Source: CBDDEC01 sp965198045
Lineage (GTDB): Bacteria; Chloroflexota; Dehalococcoidia; UBA2979
Assembly (NCBI GenBank): GCA_965198045.1
Contig: CBDAOL010000009.1
Location: forward strand, 1-64,000
Direction of reading: 5' to 3'
Length of the DNA: 64,000 nucleotides
Made by a program: the position numbers and the translations under genes. The notes beneath the pieces are model-generated. The model saw only the letters and a list, made by a program, of their open reading frames with translations. It was not told the origin of the DNA and made no database searches. Of this stretch, positions 59,935 to 64,000 are shown piece after piece. Within the stretch, counting starts at the first letter, position 1; each line of letters starts with the position of its first letter.

Positions 59935-60531
59935 TTACATCCTGGGTGTTCGCCAGCGCGCTCCGACCAGCGCGACCGCCAGCGGTACCAGCAGCCACCA
60001 CAGCACTGTCGAGGTGTCGTTGCGAACGATACCGGCGGACCCGGTGTCCGCGGGCTCTGGTGACGGCGTGTCACCCTGAGCGGCGCCTGTCGTTGCGACG
60101 AACATCCGGAAGACGAGGACGCCACCGAAGCTCTCATTGCCAGACGAGGAATCAGCGATCGGTGGGTCGGTCGACGCGTCGTCATAGACGCCGTTGCCAT
60201 TGCCGTCAGTGTGGAGCATCGGCCACAGGTACTCACCATTGACCAGTGGGCGGTCAAGCTGAATCTGCTGGCTCGTCACGCTCCCGGAGTCGAGCAACGC
60301 GGTAAACCCGACGACAGCCCCGAACGAAGCGGCATCGCCTTGATGCACGACAATGTAGAAGTCCGTCGAATGCGAGGCCGCGGTCACCACGATTGCCGAC
60401 GAGCCGGAATCGAACTCGAAGTCCTACACGGTGAGGCTGGTGCTTGCCTGCCCGAACAACGTGCCGGGCAGTAACGCAAGCGTCGCAGCTGCTCCGACCA
60501 GGCCGAGCTTCCAAATCAGATCGAGTCTCAT
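59935..60531 (-). pseudogene. DUF7282-like exported, C-anchored protein with in-frame UAG
   Basis: GGGGAG precedes an ATG at 60531 that opens a clear signal peptide (LIWKLGLVGAAATLALLPG) and QASTSLTV. Then UAG (60426-60424, codon 36) interrupts, and the same frame goes on DFEFDSGSSAIVVTAASHS, FYIVVHQGDAASFGAVVGF and MLHTDGNGNGVYDD, the pattern of DUF7282 surface proteins. A C-terminal helix (STVLWWLLVPLAVALVG) and a basic tail anchor it. The downstream reading from 60390 would be leaderless and without a signal. Function unknown; a calcium-like DTDGNGNG loop is visible. Confidence 0.68.
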
Positions 60532-60736
60532 GAGCACTCCCCTTCAAGACTCAGCTTGCAAGCGAGCGGGAGCAAAGTAGCAAAAGCTGCTTGGGTTGTC
60601 TGTCCCACCGACCGAACCGCACGCCACGAGTTCGGTTCAGCCTGCCGCTTCCGAACGCAAGACAACATGTCGGTAACTGAGCGACTGCGGCGGAGGTCGT
60701 TTTGCACGTTTGTCGGTGCGAAACGAGGGAAACTGG

Positions 60737-60742
60737 TACGCT
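60737..60742 (+). promoter_or_regulatory. TANNNT box, leaderless regulator gene
   Basis: TACGCT, 7 nt before the ATG at 60750, no SD. Confidence 0.45.
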
Positions 60743-60749
60743 GAGACCC

Positions 60750-61439
60750 ATGCCCGGACCGGACCGCGTCGAGGGCACGCGGAGCGCCATCCTCGAGATC
60801 TTGCGCCGACGATCCAGCGTCGGCGTCGAAGACCTCGCGCGCGAGCTCGGTCTCGCCGGCGCGACGGTGCGCCGCCACCTCGACGTCCTATTGCGCGATG
60901 ACTACGTCGAGGTGGCGCAGGAGCGAGGTCGCACCGGGCGTCCCCGCCACATCTTCTCGCTGACGGAGGCGGGCGCGGAGCTCTTCCCGCATCACTATGT
61001 GCGGCTGACGCACCGGTTGCTCGAGGAGATCGTGGCGCTGCAAAGCGACGAGACGAGTGGCCGCGACGGCATGGCGATCGCCGACCGTGTCTTCACGAAG
61101 ATGTCGGAGCGCATCGCGAGCGAGTACGGACCGCGCGTGCAAGGTGACGAGCTGGTGGAGCGCACCCGCTCCGCGGTAGCGCTGATCGCCGAGGAGGGCA
61201 TCGACTTCCAACTCGATCTCAACGCGGATGGCGTGCGGCTCCTCGGACGTGGCTGTCCCTGTTCGCGGCTGGCGATCCCGACGGGTGGCGATGGCGTGCG
61301 GTCGTGTGACCACGATCGTCTGCTGCTGTCACGTGTGATCGAAGCCGACGTGGTGCCGCTGCCGCCGGAGGAGGTGCCACACGCCTTCCTCTGCGGCTAT
61401 GAGGTGCGCGAGCCCGCTTCGCCTCCGGGCCGCGACTGA
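60750..61439 (+). CDS. SufR-like Fe-S sensing transcriptional regulator
   Basis: 229 residues. N-terminal winged helix (RSAILEILRRRSSVGVEDL, GLAGATVRRHLDVLL), a helical dimer region, and a C-terminal cysteine set Cys169, Cys171, Cys186 and Cys215 in RGCPCSRLA, SCDHDR and FLCGYEV. Related SufR/iron-sulfur regulators use such cysteines to hold a cluster and repress suf genes. It precedes a HesB/ErpA gene by 50 bp; that gene's promoter lies in its 3' end. The target is inferred. Confidence 0.76.
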   Translation: MPGPDRVEGTRSAILEILRRRSSVGVEDLARELGLAGATVRRHLDVLLRDDYVEVAQERGRTGRPRHIFSLTEAGAELFPHHYVRLTHRLLEEIVALQSDETSGRDGMAIADRVFTKMSERIASEYGPRVQGDELVERTRSAVALIAEEGIDFQLDLNADGVRLLGRGCPCSRLAIPTGGDGVRSCDHDRLLLSRVIEADVVPLPPEEVPHAFLCGYEVREPASPPGRD

Positions 61440-61440
61440 C

Positions 61441-61446
61441 TATACT
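61441..61446 (+). promoter_or_regulatory. -10 box for the HesB/ErpA gene
   Basis: TATACT, with TTCGCC 17 bp upstream as a weak -35, overlapping the end of the regulator gene. Confidence 0.45.
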
Positions 61447-61489
61447 GGTAGCACGCCTCGCCACCAGATCGAGGCTAGGGGAGATGTCG

Positions 61490-61957
61490 ATGACCAACGC
61501 ACCGCTGCCCGGCATGGGCACGACACTCAGCGGCTCGAACGGCCCGCAGCCCGAGCCGGCTGCGGCTCCGCCTCCCGTGGGCTCCCCACTGGCGCCGCTC
61601 GTCACCATGACCGAGCGCGCAGCGGAGAAGGCCACGGCCGTCCTCGTGGAGCGCGGCCAGACGGACGGCCTGCTGCGCGTCTTCGTCGTCGGCGGTGGCT
61701 GCTCCGGCCACCAGTACGGCATGTCGATTGCCGAGCGTGCCGAGGCGACGGACACCGTGGTCAAGATGGATGGTGGCGTGGACGTCGTGGTCGACCATGA
61801 CTCCGTGGCGATGATTTCCGGCGCCGAGATCGACTACGTCGAGGACCTGATGAAGTCGGGCTTCACGATCTACAACCCGAACGCAGTCTCAGCCTGCGCC
61901 TGTGGTTCGTCGTTCCAGACCGCCGGCAACACGGGGACACCGCGCCCCTGCGCGTAA
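61490..61957 (+). CDS. erpA: Iron-sulfur cluster insertion protein (HesB/ErpA/IscA)
   Basis: 155 residues from the ATG at 61490, which has GGGGAG exactly 6 nt before it; the ATG at 61484 touches the SD, so it is unlikely. An N-terminal Pro/Gly-rich extension of about 36 residues precedes the A-type carrier core with Cys71 (VVGGGCSGHQYG) and Cys136, Cys138 (SACACGSSF). It delivers Fe-S clusters to apoproteins. The terminator is at 61983. Confidence 0.88.
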   Translation: MTNAPLPGMGTTLSGSNGPQPEPAAAPPPVGSPLAPLVTMTERAAEKATAVLVERGQTDGLLRVFVVGGGCSGHQYGMSIAERAEATDTVVKMDGGVDVVVDHDSVAMISGAEIDYVEDLMKSGFTIYNPNAVSACACGSSFQTAGNTGTPRPCA

Positions 61958-61982
61958 CCCCGTCGCCCTGAGCGTCAGCCGT

Positions 61983-62006
61983 AACGCCCTGCTTCGGCGG
62001 GGCGTT
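61983..62006 (+). terminator. Terminator after erpA-like gene
   Basis: AACGCCC-TGCTTCGGCG-GGGCGTT, 7-bp arms followed by TGCTTG, 25 bp past the stop. Confidence 0.65.
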
Positions 62007-62031
62007 TGCTTGTCGCAGACCGCGTAGCGGC

Positions 62032-62037
62032 TACCAT
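62032..62037 (+). promoter_or_regulatory. TANNNT box before ATG at 62044
   Basis: TACCAT, 6 nt before an ATG at 62044 whose frame differs from the glycosyltransferase frame. Confidence 0.4.
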
Positions 62038-62119
62038 GCCGCGATGTCAGTGCCACCGGCGGTGGGTGTGACATCGTTCTGGGCGCGGGCGCTCGAGGAA
62101 GCGCTGGCGACGCTGGTGG

Positions 62120-63895
62120 GTGCTTGCCGCCCTGGCCGTGGTGACCGCGGGCGGGGCACTCCTGCGTCTCTATGACCTCGGGCGGGCGGGCGTCGGGAGC
62201 ACCTTCTACGCATCGGCTATCTACTCGATGGGGCAGTCGCTCCACAACTTCCTCTACGCGGCCTACGACCCCGCCGGCACGATTCTGACTGACAAGCCGC
62301 CGCTGGCGCTGTGGCTGCAGGTCGCCTCGACGAAGGTCTTCGGGTTCGAGGGCTCGGCGATGATCCTGCCGATCGCGCTCGCCGGGACCGTGCCGATCCC
62401 ACTGGTCTTCCTCGGCGCACGTCGCACCCACTCGGTGGCCGCCGGTTTGCTCGCCGCGCTCGCGCTGGCCGTCTTCCCCGAGTCCGTAGCCACCGCGCGC
62501 GACTCGACGATGGACGCGCTGATGATGGCGATGCTCGCGGGCGCCGCCGTGCTCCTCATCGCCGCCGTCGAGGGCCGCCGCCCGCGGCTCTTGATCGCCT
62601 GGGCCGTCGTGATGGGGCTCGTGTTCAACGTGAAGTACTTCGAGGGCTTCGTGGTGATGCCCGCCGCGGCCATCTACATCCTGGTCGTGCTGCGACACGA
62701 ATGGCGGCGGTGGGTCACGCCCGTCGTTGGCGCGGCGGCCGTCGTCGTGGTCGTGTCCCTGTCCTGGGTCACGTTCGTCGAACTAACACCGGCCGAGGAC
62801 CGGCCGATCGTCCTCAACGATGAGGACAATAGCGCCTTCGGCCTGGTGGCCCGCTACAACGGCCTCGAACGGGTGCTGCCGAGCGACGTGATCATCTTCA
62901 CCGCGGTCGACCCGAGCGCGGAGCCGAGCGCTGGGCTGAACGCCGTAGCGCGGCAATTCGGTGTGGGCGACCGCGGGCCGCTGCGTTTCGTCAGGGGCTC
63001 GAACGGGGCGCTGCTGGGCGTTTCGATGGTCCTGGCGCTCGCCGAGATGGGACTCGTCGTCTGGCGGCGGCGCGACTGGCTCGATGGACCGGGGCTGTTC
63101 TGGATCGCCTGGTGTCTGACCGGACTCGCGCTGTTCACCGTCTCCACCCGCGCGGCCGCGCACTACCACGAGTCCTATGCCCCGGCGCTCGCCGTCCTGA
63201 TTGGCGTCGGTCTGGTCGAGGCGGGCCGCCTGAGAGATCGCTGGCGAGCGCTGGTCCTCCCCTCGATCGTCCTGGCGGCCGCCCTCGTCGGTTGGGTGGC
63301 GGTGCGCAACCACGCAACACTGCACACGGAGGTTCGCGCAGCCGTCGTGCTGGCACTCCTGGCGGCCCTGGTGGTCATGGTCCTCGCGAAGCCTCGATCC
63401 TGGCTCGGGCGCTGGCTCTGGGTCGCGCCGGCGGTCCTGGTGCTGGCGATCCCGCTGGCCTCCTCGCTGTACATCGCGCGCGAGGCCCCTCGGGGCGGGC
63501 AGATCACGCGGCCGAACCCGCTGGTGTACGCGGCCGACGACGGCCCGGGCGTTGGTGACCGCGGCGTGCCCGTCGACCTGCTGTTCACCCGGTTCGGGCG
63601 CATCGATGGCGAGTACCAGCTGGCCATCGATGGCGTGAACTACGCGGGCGAGGTGGTGGCGTACACGGGCGCCTCGGTGTTGCCGATCTACAACGAGTAC
63701 CTGCGCTCGCCGCTGCTCGCCGCCGAGGATCTGGACGCCCAGCTGGCCAGCGGCGACCCGCCGTTCGTGCTGCTGACAACAGGGAGGTTCCAGCAGGGGC
63801 TGCTCGACGAGGTGCTGCCGATCGTGACGCGACACTGCAGGTTCGACAGCAACCGGCAGCTGGCTCGCGGTTGGATCCTCTTCGACTGTCGCTAG
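62120..63895 (+). CDS. GT39/ArnT-family membrane glycosyltransferase
   Basis: 591 residues from a GTG at 62120. About 11 hydrophobic helices. The first external loop begins LGRAGVGSTFYASAIYSMG, then TILTDKPPLALWLQVASTKV with the DKPPL motif of polyprenol-linked glycosyl/mannosyltransferases. The ATG at 62044, which has a leaderless promoter box, opens a frame that meets the conserved one only after a one-base shift near 62090-62105 (the reading RWRRRWWVLAALA joins it). A frameshift or a shorter start is therefore possible. Confidence 0.82.
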   Translation: MLAALAVVTAGGALLRLYDLGRAGVGSTFYASAIYSMGQSLHNFLYAAYDPAGTILTDKPPLALWLQVASTKVFGFEGSAMILPIALAGTVPIPLVFLGARRTHSVAAGLLAALALAVFPESVATARDSTMDALMMAMLAGAAVLLIAAVEGRRPRLLIAWAVVMGLVFNVKYFEGFVVMPAAAIYILVVLRHEWRRWVTPVVGAAAVVVVVSLSWVTFVELTPAEDRPIVLNDEDNSAFGLVARYNGLERVLPSDVIIFTAVDPSAEPSAGLNAVARQFGVGDRGPLRFVRGSNGALLGVSMVLALAEMGLVVWRRRDWLDGPGLFWIAWCLTGLALFTVSTRAAAHYHESYAPALAVLIGVGLVEAGRLRDRWRALVLPSIVLAAALVGWVAVRNHATLHTEVRAAVVLALLAALVVMVLAKPRSWLGRWLWVAPAVLVLAIPLASSLYIAREAPRGGQITRPNPLVYAADDGPGVGDRGVPVDLLFTRFGRIDGEYQLAIDGVNYAGEVVAYTGASVLPIYNEYLRSPLLAAEDLDAQLASGDPPFVLLTTGRFQQGLLDEVLPIVTRHCRFDSNRQLARGWILFDCR

Positions 63896-63944
63896 TCGCA
63901 GCCTCCACGGTGCGCGAGCGGTATCCTGTTCGAGTCAATCGAGG

Positions 63945-64000
63945 ATGGCCACCCGGCCGCGGATCGAAAGCAGACATCACCATGAGCCAGGCGTGGATCA
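63945..64000 (+). CDS. Start of an unknown gene, cut by window end
   Basis: TATCCT at 63922-63927 may be a -10. Two candidate starts exist: an ATG at 63945, right after GAGG, and an ATG at 63982 (SQAWI), in another frame. Too little sequence remains to identify the gene. Confidence 0.25.
   Translation, partial: MATRPRIESRHHHEPGVD

Noticed and set aside
12246..60426. General UAG recoding (for example pyrrolysine) to explain two in-frame UAGs
   Set aside because: UAG is a normal terminator of several genes here, and the first UAG replaces Trp, so a point mutation or error is simpler.
1..64000. CRISPR arrays, tRNA or rRNA genes, IS elements
   Set aside because: I saw no regularly spaced repeats, no cloverleaf or rRNA signature and no transposase; this was by eye, so a small tRNA could be missed.

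Overview
The window is about 64 kb of dense, GC-rich bacterial chromosome with short intergenic gaps and many 4-base start/stop overlaps (ATGA, GTGA). It contains no rRNA, tRNA, CRISPR array, phage or insertion sequence that I can see. The gene families suggest a Chloroflexota bacterium (Dehalococcoidia/Tepidiformia-like): orphan OmpR-type regulators with degenerate receivers, a CIRCE-controlled groEL, UPF0182, a Ni-SOD with its protease, a class E/F sortase and Tad pilus genes. That placement is inferred from family content; no marker phylogeny was run.

Layout. 1-6 kb (minus strand): ECF sigma factor, a von Willebrand A/FHA protein, a J-like/FHA protein, Flp pilin, TadE and CpaB, the start of a Tad pilus locus that runs off the left edge. 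6-8.1 kb: sortase divergent from a CAP-domain protein. 8.2-14.4 kb: a Baeyer-Villiger-type flavoprotein and three orphan response regulators with degenerate receivers. 14.5-18.5 kb: class A PBP and a methyltransferase. 18.7-25.4 kb: gatC-gatA, a hydrolase, a VOC protein, citrate synthase, an MFS transporter and trpS. 25.5-31.4 kb: an SRPBCC protein, a broken three-repeat lipoprotein, argS, an AT-richer unknown gene and trmH. 31.5-38 kb: the conserved recG / degV(fakB) / fakA / rpmB / rpe neighbourhood. 38-47.6 kb: arginine biosynthesis (argH, argG, argD, argB, argJ) interrupted by a methyltransferase and a UPF0182 protein. 48-54.6 kb: GNAT, nth, an ArsR/AHSA1 pair with clear operator architecture, selD, an LprG-like lipoprotein with an MFS pump, DUF3892 and glutaredoxin. 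54.7-64 kb: groEL with CIRCE, sodN-sodX, a lone nuoB, cysteine desulfurase, a DUF7282-like surface protein, a SufR-like regulator, a HesB/ErpA protein and a GT39 glycosyltransferase.

The most interesting points are these. (1) selD is longer than a standard ORF call gives: its true start is at 50085 and it carries an in-frame UGA at the catalytic CAG[U] position, followed by a GGU-loop hairpin, so the Sec synthesis enzyme is itself a selenoprotein. (2) Nine genes have a TANNNT box 6-9 nt before the start codon and no Shine-Dalgarno, a leaderless-transcription signature. (3) At least six genes are broken by single-base frameshifts or in-frame UAG codons although conserved sequence continues on the other side. 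This points either to indel/substitution errors in the assembly or to real decay, and it changes how those genes should be annotated.
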